A DNA stretch of 64,000 nt from Desulfonispora thiosulfatigenes DSM 11270. GTDB taxonomy: Bacteria > Bacillota > Peptococcia > Peptococcales > Desulfonisporaceae. The translations under genes and the position numbers were made by a program. A model generated the notes under the pieces. It worked only from the letters and a program-made list of their open reading frames with translations. It did no database searches and was not told the origin of the DNA. Location of the stretch: assembly GCF_900176035.1 (NCBI RefSeq), contig NZ_FWWT01000007.1, forward strand, positions 1 to 64,000. Direction: 5' to 3'. Below, piece by piece: positions 55,300-64,000 of the stretch (the stretch's first letter is position 1; each line of letters opens with the position of its first letter).

Positions 55300-55320
55300 A
55301 TGCTTTCAACTTGAAAGCAT
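55300..55320 (-). promoter_or_regulatory. Palindrome in the sbcD leader
   Basis: ATGCTTTCAA and its complement around one central base, perfect over 21 bases. On the minus strand it is followed by CTTTTTATGC, so it could be an attenuator or an operator. It does not match the Gram-positive LexA box pattern. The rest of the 289 bases between sbcD and the next gene is AT-rich with no gene seen. Confidence 0.4.
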
Positions 55321-55484
55321 TACAACACTAAAAATTCTAATATACTCTTAAATTCCTTACTATCTATCTATGATTTCATAATTAAAAACTTATAGATTTA
55401 AAATTTCTAGATTTATTCGTAATAGTTAGCTATACTATTATAGAGATTTTAAAAATTCTGAAAATTAAGGAAGGAGAGATATAC

Positions 55485-56126
55485 TTGAAAAAAGGGGATT
55501 TGTACTGGATACTTGCTTTTGTTCTATTTGCTACATTTGTTATTTTTCCTACAACACATGAAATTTTCGTAAACTTTACGACTAATCATCCTTACATAGG
55601 TGGATTTTTTAAATTTGGTATCCTTGCTACTATGGGAGAACTTCTTGCCATTAGGATTTCCACAAGAGATTGGAAAAAGCCAAGTGGATTAATTTATAGG
55701 GCTATTATCTGGGGATTGTTAGGAGTAGTAATTACTTTAATGTTCCAAGTCTTTGCAGTTGGGGTTAAAGGCGCACTTGCTTCTGGATATCTTCCTGGAG
55801 GCGATTCAGCAATAGCATTTGCATTTTTAGTGAGTACTATTATGAACTTATTTTTTGCTCCTATTTTTATGGCCTTTCATAGATACACAGATACGTACAT
55901 CGATCTATACTATGAAGGTAAGAAAAATATCACAGTTGATAATGTAGTATCCCGCATTGATTGGACAGGTTTTGTATCTTTTGTAATTTTAAAAACAGTT
56001 CCTTTCTTCTGGATTCCAGCTCACACTGTTACATTTATGCTTCCTCCAGAATACAGGGTATTAATGGCAGCATTTTTATCAATAGCACTTGGGGCAATTT
56101 TAGCTTTTGCGAAGAAAAAGAAATAA
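55485..56126 (+). CDS. Mpv17/PMP22-like membrane protein
   Basis: A 213-residue protein with five or six hydrophobic segments. Central motifs are GEL-LAIRISTRDWKKPSGLIYRAIIWGLLG and DRYTD-type RYTDTYIDLYYEG, followed by RIDWTGFVSFVILKTVPFFWIPAHTVTFMLPPE, which recalls the C-terminal signature of the Mpv17/PMP22 group (W-P x-x-x-x-x-N/F). The family assignment is tentative; the role in bacteria is not established. TTG start at 55485 behind AAGGAGAG. Confidence 0.6.
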   Translation: MKKGDLYWILAFVLFATFVIFPTTHEIFVNFTTNHPYIGGFFKFGILATMGELLAIRISTRDWKKPSGLIYRAIIWGLLGVVITLMFQVFAVGVKGALASGYLPGGDSAIAFAFLVSTIMNLFFAPIFMAFHRYTDTYIDLYYEGKKNITVDNVVSRIDWTGFVSFVILKTVPFFWIPAHTVTFMLPPEYRVLMAAFLSIALGAILAFAKKKK

Positions 56127-56135
56127 GCTTTTAAA

Positions 56136-56178
56136 AAGAGCTAGTGTAAAAGATACTTTATCTTCTATACTAGCTCTT
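56136..56178. terminator. Bidirectional terminator
   Basis: Twenty-base arms AAGAGCTAGTxTAxAAGATA with two mismatches and a 3-base loop, between the convergent membrane-protein gene (+) and EamA transporter gene (-). Confidence 0.75.
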
Positions 56179-56182
56179 AAAT

Positions 56183-57106
56183 TTATTCATCATTACTAAA
56201 TACAACCTGCTGGGAAATAGTGCTTCCTGCTTTGTTTCTATTCATAGATAAACCTATAAATATAATTGCAGCTCCTATAAACTGAATAAAACTAAATTTT
56301 TCTCCTAAGATTAAAAAAGCAAAAATCACCGCAAATACTGGCGTTAAATTATTATATAGAGCTGTTCCCGTACTACCTATTTTATTTATTCCCCATACCC
56401 AAATGATGTTTCCTATTCCAATAGCAAAAATTCCGGAATAAATATTACTACTCCAGCCCATCTGTGGGACTGCCTTATAATCTAATTGGATCAGTTCTGG
56501 AATTGAAATTAAAAAAAAGAAAAAGGTGGAGATACTGAAAACGTACGCAATTACTTGATATGATGAATATTTAGCCATTAACCTTTTGGAAAAGATAGTA
56601 TAATAAGCAAAAAAGAATTGACCTACTAACAGCATTAAAGCACCGATTAGATGATTATGGGCTAAACTTAATTCTTTACCTGACCCCAAAATTACTAAAA
56701 GTATTCCCACAAAGGAAAAGGCAATTACTCCAAAAGTTTTCTTTGATATTTGTTCTATTTTTAGGATAGTATTTAAAATTACAACACTAATTGGTAATAA
56801 GGCAACTATAATGGCTGCATTACCTGATGTAGTTAAATTAACGCCTAAAATAAATAATACTTGAAAAATAAAAAATCCAAAAAAACTTACAAAGAACATA
56901 CTTTTCCAGTCTTCTTTTACGATCTTTTGGTAGGTTTTAGAATAATATAAAATTATCCATGCTACAGCTACAGAAAAGACCATCCTCAGCGAACTATATG
57001 CAAGTGGTGTAATAAATTCCAAGCCTACCTTCATAAAAGGAAAATTAAGCCCCCACATTAGTGGTACTGAAAATAATAATAATCTTGTTTTATTATCACT
57101 AGTCAT
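56183..57106 (-). CDS. DMT superfamily transporter (EamA family)
   Basis: A 307-residue protein with ten transmembrane helices in two EamA repeats. GNAAIIVALLPISVVILN is the end of the first repeat, and GSTGTALYNNLTPVFAVIFAFLI of the second. The third EamA transporter of this window, of unknown substrate. Three starts are close (TTG 57115, ATG 57112, ATG 57106); the last has AGG at a workable distance. It lies 41 bases after the folE stop, so the two may be co-transcribed. Confidence 0.83.
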   Translation of the reverse strand: MTSDNKTRLLLFSVPLMWGLNFPFMKVGLEFITPLAYSSLRMVFSVAVAWIILYYSKTYQKIVKEDWKSMFFVSFFGFFIFQVLFILGVNLTTSGNAAIIVALLPISVVILNTILKIEQISKKTFGVIAFSFVGILLVILGSGKELSLAHNHLIGALMLLVGQFFFAYYTIFSKRLMAKYSSYQVIAYVFSISTFFFFLISIPELIQLDYKAVPQMGWSSNIYSGIFAIGIGNIIWVWGINKIGSTGTALYNNLTPVFAVIFAFLILGEKFSFIQFIGAAIIFIGLSMNRNKAGSTISQQVVFSNDE

Positions 57107-57146
57107 AATCATCAACCTATTTTCTGTTTTACTAAATTATATACAT

Positions 57147-57734
57147 TTATTTACACAATATTAATAATCTATTTAATAAATTTATATCCGTATTAAAATT
57201 TCCTCGTAAAGTCATAGTTACTGTTTTTGCATTAGGCTTTTTGATGCCTCTTGTTGTCATACATCCATGCTCACCCTCGATAATAACAGCTACATCTTCA
57301 GTTTCAGTTATTTTTTGCATAATCTCAGCAATATCTTGACCAATTCTTTCTTGAAGTTGTAACCTTTTTCCTACCATATCAGCTATTCTAGCCATTTTAC
57401 TAAGTCCTATCACTTTATCTTTAGGAATATATGCTATAGTTACTTTCATATTATACATTAAGGCTAAATGATGTTCACAATGACTAAATATTTCAATGTC
57501 CTTCATAACTACTATATCTTGGCTATCTTCCGTAGTATTTATATCTTCTTCAAAGGTTTTATTAAACATGTCTACTAATTGATCATTTGTATATGCTATT
57601 CCTGCAAATATTTCTGCATACATACTTGCTACTCTCTGGGGGGTATCTTGTAGTCCTTCTCGATCAGGATCTTCACCTAAAGCCACTAAGATACCTCGAA
57701 TATGTTTTGCTATTTCTGCTTGATTTATAGACAT
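57147..57734 (-). CDS. folE: GTP cyclohydrolase I (type IA)
   Basis: A 195-residue enzyme that turns GTP to dihydroneopterin triphosphate, the first step in folate synthesis. Zinc ligands appear in [14 protein letters not shown] (C and H) and in [14 protein letters not shown] (C). [15 protein letters not shown] and [19 protein letters not shown] are the family segments. ATG at 57734 behind GGGGG; the longer frame has no ribosome site. Other folate genes are not adjacent. Confidence 0.95.
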   Translation of the reverse strand: MSINQAEIAKHIRGILVALGEDPDREGLQDTPQRVASMYAEIFAGIAYTNDQLVDMFNKTFEEDINTTEDSQDIVVMKDIEIFSHCEHHLALMYNMKVTIAYIPKDKVIGLSKMARIADMVGKRLQLQERIGQDIAEIMQKITETEDVAVIIEGEHGCMTTRGIKKPNAKTVTMTLRGNFNTDINLLNRLLILCK

Positions 57735-57822
57735 AAATCTTACCCCCTTTACTCTAAACCCCATTTACAGCTATTAATACTTAACTTAATTATATACTTT
57801 ATTCTCAAAATAAGTAATATAA

Positions 57823-57857
57823 AAAGCTGATTCTTATTACTCTCGAAATCAGCTTTT
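57823..57857 (-). terminator. Terminator of the YgbA-like gene
   Basis: Arms AAAAAGCTGATT and complement, with T runs at both ends, between folE and the YgbA-like gene. The 85 bases up to the gene end are purine-rich on the minus strand. Confidence 0.75.
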
Positions 57858-57943
57858 TACTTATTAACGATATTTCTTATCTATTATATTTCTTATTTTC
57901 TATGCTTTCTTATTTTTACTACTTTCTCATCTTTACTGTTTTT

Positions 57944-58249
57944 TTATCTTCTATGTTTTTCAATTAAATGTGAAATCGCAGCAAGTGGATGCTTATAAAT
58001 CATTTTAGGTCCAGCATATCTCATCACTTCTTTTACCTTTGCTCTCATATCTTCTTTATAACAATGTATGGTACAACTACCACACACGGGCTTTTCTTCA
58101 CCAAATTTGCAATACTTTAAACGCATACTAGCATAATCCAGTAAAGCCTGACAATCAGTACAAAGTTCATCTTCTGGATGGTGCTTATCATGACAATATA
58201 TTTTAATCATTTTTTCAATTGTATCTCTTTCGTTTTTTAATCTCGACAT
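57944..58249 (-). CDS. YgbA family (nitrous-oxide-stimulated promoter) protein
   Basis: A 101-residue cysteine-rich protein that matches the YgbA_NO family. Cysteine and histidine motifs run IYCHDKHHPEDELCTDCQALLDYASMR, then LKYCKFGEEKPVCGSCTIHCYKEDM. In Escherichia coli ygbA is induced by nitric oxide. The spacing suggests bound zinc or an iron-sulfur cluster. Function is not established. Monocistronic by its terminator. Confidence 0.82.
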   Translation of the reverse strand: MSRLKNERDTIEKMIKIYCHDKHHPEDELCTDCQALLDYASMRLKYCKFGEEKPVCGSCTIHCYKEDMRAKVKEVMRYAGPKMIYKHPLAAISHLIEKHRR

Positions 58250-58300
58250 TGTAAACTCCTTTAGACTTTTTAATAGTATTTACTCATTTTAACAAAAAAA

Positions 58301-58330
58301 AACTTTCTATGAAATAATTCATAGAAAGTT
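58301..58330 (-). terminator. Terminator overlapping the stop codon of the small membrane protein gene
   Basis: Perfect 13-base arms AACTTTCTATGAA with a 4-base loop, ending in seven Ts on the minus strand. The stem begins at the stop codon of the 58.3-kb gene. Confidence 0.85.
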
Positions 58331-58754
58331 AACTAGCATTTTTTAAGTTTTCAAGAAAATCCTTTGCCTCTACATTTGTTTCATCGTAAGCAAGTGCTTC
58401 GTGCAATAAAACCATAGTTTCTTTATTTTTTCCTTGGGCGAAATGTTTTACAGCTTTATTATATAGGCAAATTGCCACATTTTTAGGGTCTTTACATCCT
58501 TTATAGTATAAATATGAGCTGGATAAAAGAACAACTCCTCCCACAAAGGGACTACTAATAATAGCAACAGCACCAATAACAATTCCTGCTAACCATGAAT
58601 TAGGTTCAAATACCTGCTCTTCTGGACTATATGTATTTTGGGCTAAACTATCATCATCTTCAATTGTTTTATTCCAGTTAATTTGTAAACCTTCTTTTTT
58701 AATTTTAAAGTTTATATTACCTAAAGATATTTCTTTATTTAAAATATATTCCAC
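58329..58754 (-). CDS. Membrane-anchored protein with a short TPR-like C-terminus
   Basis: About 141 residues. The N-terminal 50 are polar; two short hydrophobic stretches (about residues 54-85, WLAGIVIGAVAIISS and GGVVLLSSSYLYY) form a hairpin in the membrane. The last 50 residues, YNKAVKHFAQGKNKETMVLLHEALAYDETNVEAKDFL, look like one TPR repeat. I do not recognise a family. Start is GTG 58754 (GGAAGG 8 bases before) or GTG 58763. Confidence 0.6.
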   Translation of the reverse strand: MEYILNKEISLGNINFKIKKEGLQINWNKTIEDDDSLAQNTYSPEEQVFEPNSWLAGIVIGAVAIISSPFVGGVVLLSSSYLYYKGCKDPKNVAICLYNKAVKHFAQGKNKETMVLLHEALAYDETNVEAKDFLENLKNAS

Positions 58755-59055
58755 GAGAAACACCTTCCTTTAATAGATTTACATTTATAACTTTCTATAC
58801 GATATATTCATTTAAGTGTCATCATAAAAGTATTTTATCTAACTAGAGGTTAATAATTTAACAATAATATATAATATAAGTTTTCCTTATTTATCTTAAG
58901 TATATGCAAACAAATGAAAAAAGTCCACCATAAAATAAGTAAATATTATAAATCTTAATCCAAATAAAAAAACTACAAGAAATAGTTAAATGTCCTTACT
59001 AAACAGGGCATTTATCTAAATCCTTGTAGTATTATACTTAGCAATAATTTATTTT
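58755..59055. other. Intergenic region with the gcv-lpdA terminator
   Basis: The first 215 bases are AT-rich with no reading frame of note or clear promoter. The remainder holds the terminator at 58972-59030. No RNA gene was recognised. Confidence 0.6.
58966..59030 (-). terminator. Terminator of the glycine cleavage operon
   Basis: A long hairpin with an outer stem ACTACAAG / CTTGTAGT and inner stems AAATAGTTAAATGTCC / GGGCATTTATCTAAAT, followed by TTTTTT on the minus strand. It lies about 25 bases after lpdA. Confidence 0.8.
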
Positions 59056-60456
59056 TTACGCCTTTTTTCTTTTGGGAATTAAATGAATTGCTTGATCGTC
59101 AATGCCTAAAATAGCTTCTTCTAAGCTTTCTGCTAAGGTAGGATGAGCAAAAATTAAATTACTGAAATCCTTAGCTTTCATTTTCTGATCTATAGCTAAA
59201 ACTCCCTGCCCAATTAAATCAGAAGCATGTGCTCCCATGATATGCACACCGATTATGTGGTTTTGTTCATCACAAATTACTTTCACTAATCCTTCAGGTT
59301 CCTCTAAGGTCATAGCTTTACCATTAGCTCCAACTAAAAACCGACTAGTTTTATATCCTATGCCAGATTCTTTAGCCTTTTCTTCTGTCATTCCTACGGT
59401 TGCTATTTCTGGAAAAATAAAGACACAACTTGGAATTGGAGATTGCTGTATTGGTTTTTTCTCAATAATATACCGAGATACTTGTATTCCTTGGTGGGAA
59501 GCTACATGAGCTAACATGATTTTTGCATTTACATCACCAATAGCAAAAATACCTGGAATATTTGTTTCATAATTTTCATTAACCTTAATAGCCCCTTTTT
59601 CTAGCTCTATCCCTGCCTTTTCAAAATCAAGTCCAGCTAAATTAGCCTTTCTCCCCACAGCAATTAAAACCTTTTGAGACTTTAGCTCATGTTTGCCCTT
59701 TTTACCTTCTACTAATACACAAAGCTCTGCATCTTGCTCTTTTATTTCTTGTACTTTAGTCGAAGTATAAATTTCGATTCCTTGTTTTTTTAGTAAAGGA
59801 ACTAATCTTTTAATAATATCTTTATCTAGATTAGCTAAAATATCAGGTAAAAATTCAATGACTTTTACTTTTGTGCCTAAGGCGTTAAAAATAGAAGCAA
59901 ATTCCATCCCAATGATGCCACCACCAATTATCACTAGGCTTTCAGGTATTTCTGTCGTTTCTAATAAATCTTTAGAGGTTAATACTCCTGGTAGATCTAC
60001 TCCCTCTATGGGAGGTCTAGTAGCCACAGAACCTGTGGCAATTATAATTTTAGGAGCCTGATAGATATTAGCTTGACCGCCTTCAGAAGATACCTGAACG
60101 GTATTTTTATCCAGAAAACTTGCTGTTCCTTTAATCATCTCTATTTTATTAGCTTTTAATAAAGATTCTATACCACTAACTAATTTAGATATAATTCCAT
60201 TTTTACGTTCTTGTACTTTTGAAAAATCCAGTTTAAACTCTGAAAATGTTATGCCAAAGGTATCAGCACTAGAAAATGTACGCATAACCTCAGCATTTTT
60301 ATATAAAGCCTTGGTAGGAATACAGCCCCAATTTAAGCAGGTTCCACCAAGGTTTTCTCTTTCGATAACTCCTACCTTTGCCCCTAACTGAGCTGCTTTA
60401 ATAGCAGCTGTATACCCTCCAGGACCACCACCAATAATTAAGATATCATAGTCCAT
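59056..60456 (-). CDS. lpdA: Dihydrolipoamide dehydrogenase (glycine cleavage L-protein)
   Basis: A 466-residue flavoprotein. The N-terminal FAD motif is IIGGGPGGYTAAI, the redox-active disulfide is in GGTCLNWGCIPTK (C-x4-C), the NAD-site motif is IIGGGIIGMEFASI, and the C-terminal FAHPTLAESLEEAI holds the active-site histidine and glutamate. It reoxidises the lipoyl arm of GcvH and makes NADH. It is the last gene of the gcv operon, 14 bases after gcvPB; a lipoyl domain is absent, so it is the plain form. Confidence 0.95.
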   Translation of the reverse strand: MDYDILIIGGGPGGYTAAIKAAQLGAKVGVIERENLGGTCLNWGCIPTKALYKNAEVMRTFSSADTFGITFSEFKLDFSKVQERKNGIISKLVSGIESLLKANKIEMIKGTASFLDKNTVQVSSEGGQANIYQAPKIIIATGSVATRPPIEGVDLPGVLTSKDLLETTEIPESLVIIGGGIIGMEFASIFNALGTKVKVIEFLPDILANLDKDIIKRLVPLLKKQGIEIYTSTKVQEIKEQDAELCVLVEGKKGKHELKSQKVLIAVGRKANLAGLDFEKAGIELEKGAIKVNENYETNIPGIFAIGDVNAKIMLAHVASHQGIQVSRYIIEKKPIQQSPIPSCVFIFPEIATVGMTEEKAKESGIGYKTSRFLVGANGKAMTLEEPEGLVKVICDEQNHIIGVHIMGAHASDLIGQGVLAIDQKMKAKDFSNLIFAHPTLAESLEEAILGIDDQAIHLIPKRKKA

Positions 60457-60470
60457 ATATATTACCTGCC

Positions 60471-61934
60471 TTATAATTTTTCAACTTCATATTTTAAAAC
60501 AAGTTCCCTGGCTGCCTTAACTTCATCTATGCGTCTAACAGGAGTATAGTGGGGAGCATTTTTTAGCAGTTCTGGATTTTCTTTAGCTTCCTTAGCTATT
60601 TTTATCATTACCTCAATAAAGCTGTCTATTGTTTCTTTACTTTCTGTTTCGGTAGGCTCAATCATTAAAGCCTCGGGCACGATTAATGGAAAGTAGACAG
60701 TTGGAGGATGATATCCGTAATCTAATAAGCGTTTAGCGACATCTAAAGTTTTAATCTCATTTTCATTTTTCTTTAATCCTGAAAAAACTACTTCATGCTT
60801 AGTTACGGTTTCCATCGGTAATTTATAATAGTCTTTTAACTTTTCTTTAATATAATTAGTATTTAATACAGCTACTTCACTTGCCTTTTTTAAACCTTCG
60901 CCGCCCATAGTTTTAATATAGGTATAAGCTTTTACTAAGACCCCAAAATTACCATAAAAATTCTTTACCTTACCAATAGAATTAGCCCTCTCGTAATCAA
61001 AAGCATAATTATCGTCATCCTTTATAATTACGGGTACAGGTAAAAAAGGTAATAATTCTTTTTTTACACCCACAGGGCCACTTCCAGGGCCCCCGCCTCC
61101 ATGAGGGGTAGAAAAGGTTTTATGTAAATTAAAATGTATAACATCAAATCCCATATCCCCAGGCCTTGTGATGCCCATAATTGCATTCATATTTGCTCCA
61201 TCATAATATAAAAGTCCACCTGCATCATGAACTAACTGGGAAACTTCCATTATACTTGTTTCAAAAAGTCCAAGTGTATTAGGATTTGTTAACATGAGTC
61301 CTGCTATATCATCACTTAAAACTTCTTTTAAAGCATCTACATCTACTACTCCCTGGTCATTAGATTTAATTTCAATAATATCAAAACCAGCCACTTGAGC
61401 ACTTGCAGGATTAGTCCCATGGGCAGAGTCTGGAACAATTATTTTATTACGTTTATAGTCGCCCCTACTTTCATGATATGCCTTTATTAACATTAAGCCT
61501 GTTAACTCACCATGAGCCCCTGCAGCAGGTTGTAGAGTAAATCCGTCCATTCCCGCTACCTCAGAAAGCATCTTTTCTAATTCATACATTAATTTTAAGG
61601 CACCTTGAGCAGTTTCTACGGGCTGATAAGGGTGAAGCTCTGTAAATCCATCTAAACCTGCCATATCTTCATTAATTTTAGGATTATATTTCATCGTGCA
61701 TGATCCTAAAGGATAAAAGCCCGTATCTACTCCATAGTTTTTATTGGATAAAAGCGTATAATGTCGGACTACATCACCTTCACTTACTTCCGGTAAATTA
61801 ACCTCTTCTGCTCTTAATAAATCTAAAGATAAAAATTCACTAAGATTTTGTTCTGGAACATCAAGAGGTGGTAATTTGTAAGCCTTGCGTCCTTCTTTGG
61901 AAATTTCAAAAATTAATTTATCATAACTACTCAT
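60471..61934 (-). CDS. gcvPB: Glycine dehydrogenase (decarboxylating), subunit 2
   Basis: A 487-residue subunit that carries the PLP lysine in [20 protein letters not shown]. The motif [18 protein letters not shown] at the N-terminus is typical of GcvPB. With subunit 1 it decarboxylates glycine and passes the methylamine to GcvH. The ATG at 61934 overlaps the gcvPA stop (ATGA), and GGAGGTGATTTC precedes it; the frame continues upstream to 62000 inside gcvPA and is not used. Confidence 0.95.
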   Translation of the reverse strand: MSSYDKLIFEISKEGRKAYKLPPLDVPEQNLSEFLSLDLLRAEEVNLPEVSEGDVVRHYTLLSNKNYGVDTGFYPLGSCTMKYNPKINEDMAGLDGFTELHPYQPVETAQGALKLMYELEKMLSEVAGMDGFTLQPAAGAHGELTGLMLIKAYHESRGDYKRNKIIVPDSAHGTNPASAQVAGFDIIEIKSNDQGVVDVDALKEVLSDDIAGLMLTNPNTLGLFETSIMEVSQLVHDAGGLLYYDGANMNAIMGITRPGDMGFDVIHFNLHKTFSTPHGGGGPGSGPVGVKKELLPFLPVPVIIKDDDNYAFDYERANSIGKVKNFYGNFGVLVKAYTYIKTMGGEGLKKASEVAVLNTNYIKEKLKDYYKLPMETVTKHEVVFSGLKKNENEIKTLDVAKRLLDYGYHPPTVYFPLIVPEALMIEPTETESKETIDSFIEVMIKIAKEAKENPELLKNAPHYTPVRRIDEVKAARELVLKYEVEKL

Positions 61935-63274
61935 GAAATCACCTCCAAAGCACTTACTAAAGTATCTATTTCTTCTTTCGTTCTTTTTTCCGTGACACAA
62001 TACAATACATCATTAGCATACTTACTAGATGAATTTTGTAATGGATAGCCACCTAAGATATTTTTTTCTAAAAGACTACTATTTATTTTATCCACATTTA
62101 AATCACTATTAATCGCAAATTCATAAAAGAAAGGTTGATCTTTAAAAGTTGGCTTAAATTTATCTAATTTACTAATTTCATCATATGCATAATGTGCTTT
62201 TTGCACGGATTGATAGGCTACTTCTTTAATTCCCTTTTTACCCATAGTTACTAAATATACAGAAGCAATTAAAGCATTTAAAGCCTGGTTTGAACAAATA
62301 TTTGAAGTAGCTTTAAAACGTCTTATATGTTGCTCTCTCGCCTGAAGGGTAAGGACAAAAGCACGTTTATTATCAGTATCGATTGACTGTCCTACTATTC
62401 TTCCTGGGATTTTGCGCATTAGTTTTTTAGTAGTTGCTAAAAATCCTAAATAAGGACCCCCAAAGTTAAGAGGATTTCCTAGAGATTGTCCTTCACCTAC
62501 TACAATATCTACCCCTAATTCACCGGGAGATTTTAATAAAGCTAAACTAATAGGATCAGTACTTAAGATAAATAAAGATTTATGTGCTTTAATTTTAGCT
62601 ATAATATCTTGATGATTTTCTACTATCCCAAAAAAATTAGGGTTTTGTAATATAACGGCTGCTGTATCTTTATCTAAATTATTTTCTATTTCCTCTAAAT
62701 CTGTACTTCCATTTTTACACTCTAACTCTACCATTTCGATATCTTTAAATCGTAAATATGTTTTTAAAACTTTTCTAGTTTCAGGGTGAACCGTTTCAGA
62801 AACCAAGACCTTATTTCTTTTTGTTACACTACTAGCCATAAAAGCTGCCTCTACGCAAGCAGTCGCTCCATCATAAAGAGAAGCATTAGCCACATCCATA
62901 CCCGTTAATTCACACATCATGCTTTGATATTCAAAAATCACTTGTAAAGTTCCCTGGCTTATTTCAGGTTGATAAGGTGTATAAGCAGTATAAAATTCTG
63001 AACGAGAAGCCAGATGTTTAACCACAGATGGAATGTAACGATCATAAGCTCCTGCACCTAGAAAGTTTGTAAGTTCAGTAAGATTTCTATTTTTCCTGGC
63101 TAAATCTGTGATATATCTTGTTACTTCTAATTCAGACTTAGCCTTTTCTAAATTAAGTTTTTCTATCTTTATATTTTCCGGGATATCACTAAATAGATCT
63201 TCGATATTCTTTACTTTCATCTCACTTAACATTTCTTCTATATCTTTTGGAGTGTTTGGAATATATGGATACAT
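61931..63274 (-). CDS. gcvPA: Glycine dehydrogenase (decarboxylating), subunit 1
   Basis: A 447-residue subunit with [15 protein letters not shown] at the N-terminus. [41 protein letters not shown] and the signature [11 protein letters not shown] are typical of GcvPA, the half without the PLP lysine. It pairs with GcvPB; the gene order gcvH-gcvPA-gcvPB is that of Firmicutes and archaea. Two bases separate it from gcvH. Confidence 0.95.
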   Translation of the reverse strand: MYPYIPNTPKDIEEMLSEMKVKNIEDLFSDIPENIKIEKLNLEKAKSELEVTRYITDLARKNRNLTELTNFLGAGAYDRYIPSVVKHLASRSEFYTAYTPYQPEISQGTLQVIFEYQSMMCELTGMDVANASLYDGATACVEAAFMASSVTKRNKVLVSETVHPETRKVLKTYLRFKDIEMVELECKNGSTDLEEIENNLDKDTAAVILQNPNFFGIVENHQDIIAKIKAHKSLFILSTDPISLALLKSPGELGVDIVVGEGQSLGNPLNFGGPYLGFLATTKKLMRKIPGRIVGQSIDTDNKRAFVLTLQAREQHIRRFKATSNICSNQALNALIASVYLVTMGKKGIKEVAYQSVQKAHYAYDEISKLDKFKPTFKDQPFFYEFAINSDLNVDKINSSLLEKNILGGYPLQNSSSKYANDVLYCVTEKRTKEEIDTLVSALEVIS

Positions 63275-63276
63275 TA

Positions 63277-63660
63277 TTATTCCTCCTCGCTTAAAAACTC
63301 TTTATACTCCTTAGGACTTAATAAATCTTCTAATTCACCTTTATCTTTTAATTCTACTTTAATAAACCAGTGCTCATAAGGATCTTGATTTATTAAAGCT
63401 GGATTATCGACAATTTCGTCGTTAACTTCAATTACCTTACCACTCACTGGTATATATACATCAGAAGCTGCTTTAACTGATTCAACAACACCTAAAATTT
63501 CATCTTGATCAAATTCATCATCCACTTCAGGAAGTTCTACAAAAACAATATCTCCTAGAGAATGCTGGGCAAAATCACTTATTCCAATTACGGCTTCATT
63601 TCCCTCTACTCTAACCCATTCATGTTCCTTCGAATAAACTAAGTCCTTTTCAATTTTCAT
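63277..63660 (-). CDS. gcvH: Glycine cleavage H protein
   Basis: A 127-residue lipoyl carrier. The lipoylated lysine is K63 in [17 protein letters not shown], with the expected conserved glutamate three residues before it. [10 protein letters not shown] and [12 protein letters not shown] are further family motifs. It shuttles the aminomethyl group between the P, T and L proteins. GGAGGGATGTAATT precedes the ATG. The gene lies between gcvT and gcvPA. Confidence 0.96.
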   Translation of the reverse strand: MKIEKDLVYSKEHEWVRVEGNEAVIGISDFAQHSLGDIVFVELPEVDDEFDQDEILGVVESVKAASDVYIPVSGKVIEVNDEIVDNPALINQDPYEHWFIKVELKDKGELEDLLSPKEYKEFLSEEE

Positions 63661-63675
63661 AATTACATCCCTCCA

Positions 63676-64000
63676 CTATTTAGATTTATTTTGGTAAAAT
63701 CTTTTACCAATTACTTGTGCTGTATATCTTTTTTTCCTAACCAGAACTTCAATTTCAGTATTTAATTCTGTATAAGCCATATCTAACAGGGCTAAACCAA
63801 TGTTTTTTTGTAAGGTGGGTGAAAAATAACCCGTCGTTACATAACCTATTTTTTTGTCACCGCTATATACTTCATAACCTTGGCGTGGTATTGCCTTTTC
63901 TAACATTTCAAAACCTACGATTTTTCTAGTTAATCCTGTTTCTTTTTGTTTTACTAAAGCATCTTTTCCAATAAAATTATCTTTATCTAGTTTGACGAAA
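63676..64000 (-). CDS. gcvT: Aminomethyltransferase (glycine cleavage T protein), N-terminus cut by window edge
   Basis: The last 107 codons of gcvT are present; the frame runs open to base 64000. Visible are FVKLDKDNFIGKDAL, then the GcvT C-terminal domain with IVGFEMLEKAIPRQGYEVYSG, KIGYVTTGYFSPTLQKNIGLALLD and a final RYTAQVIGKRFY. An apparent ATG start at 63906 is only an internal methionine. The T protein transfers the methylene group to tetrahydrofolate and releases ammonia. It heads the gcv operon here. Confidence 0.93.
   Translation of the reverse strand, partial: FVKLDKDNFIGKDALVKQKETGLTRKIVGFEMLEKAIPRQGYEVYSGDKKIGYVTTGYFSPTLQKNIGLALLDMAYTELNTEIEVLVRKKRYTAQVIGKRFYQNKSK

Noticed and set aside
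57858-57943. Pyrimidine-rich stretch with repeated TTCTTAT-like words
   Set aside because: Degenerate and not periodic; looks like low-complexity intergenic sequence after a terminator.
63676-63906. Separate 76-residue gene starting at an internal methionine
   Set aside because: The same frame continues to the window edge and reads as GcvT, so it is the end of a truncated gene.

Overview
The window is AT-rich DNA packed with genes, most of them on the minus strand, and looks like the chromosome of an anaerobic, endospore-forming, low-GC Firmicute (class Clostridia or a close relative). The reasons are strong AGGAGG-type ribosome binding sites, frequent TTG and GTG starts, a Coat F-like spore protein, a two-gene glycine decarboxylase (gcvPA/gcvPB), 3'-5' exonuclease YhaM, and Firmicute-type SdpR/SdpI, PucR and thiXYZ genes. 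A genus cannot be named from the sequence. No rRNA, tRNA, CRISPR array, prophage or intact insertion sequence was seen.

Layout. 1-2.6 kb: two UspA-like stress proteins, two tiny DUF1540 cysteine proteins and a glutamate/dicarboxylate symporter. 2.7-12.9 kb: one long minus-strand run with gaps of a few bases or overlaps from glcD to the DUF2357 gene. It holds a GlcDEF-type 2-hydroxyacid dehydrogenase, threonine aldolase, a GNAT acetyltransferase, an McrB-like AAA+ protein with a DUF2357/PD-(D/E)XK partner (a probable type IV-like restriction pair), a lone starch-binding-type module and a MazG-like hydrolase. 13-16.7 kb: sdpRI under a perfect 48-bp palindrome, an unknown permease and yhaM. 16.8-26.8 kb: an eight-gene peptide-uptake operon (binding protein, two permeases, M20 hydrolase, DUF1177, two ATPases, Asp/Glu racemase) with a PucR-family regulator upstream. 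27.1-29.8 kb: thiZXY-type transporter behind a TPP riboswitch with a visible terminator. 29.8-37.8 kb: drug/metabolite transporters, a SIR2-like protein, a CofE-like ligase, a SEC-C protein, a MenA-like prenyltransferase and a NifX-like protein. 37.8-43.9 kb: ABC-F ATPase, a PPC-domain protein, aconitase and citrate synthase with long hairpins in their leaders. 44-48.4 kb: an iron operon, feoA - split feoB - DtxR-family regulator, then a paralogue of the 14-kb permease. 48.5-50.8 kb: CheW-like, small membrane, Coat F-like and cysteine-rich proteins. 50.9-59 kb: sbcCD, a membrane protein, a transporter, folE, a YgbA-like protein and a small membrane protein. 59-64 kb: the glycine cleavage operon gcvT-H-PA-PB-lpdA, with gcvT cut by the window edge.

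How the genes fit together. Amino-acid and peptide use is a strong theme: peptide import and hydrolysis, threonine aldolase giving glycine, and glycine cleavage giving one-carbon units and NADH. Citrate synthase and aconitase without isocitrate dehydrogenase nearby suggest a partial TCA branch toward glutamate. MenA and GlcDEF point to some quinone-linked or flavin-based electron transfer. Many apparent long reading frames begin inside a terminator hairpin or Shine-Dalgarno sequence, so starts were moved downstream where a well-spaced ribosome binding site decides.
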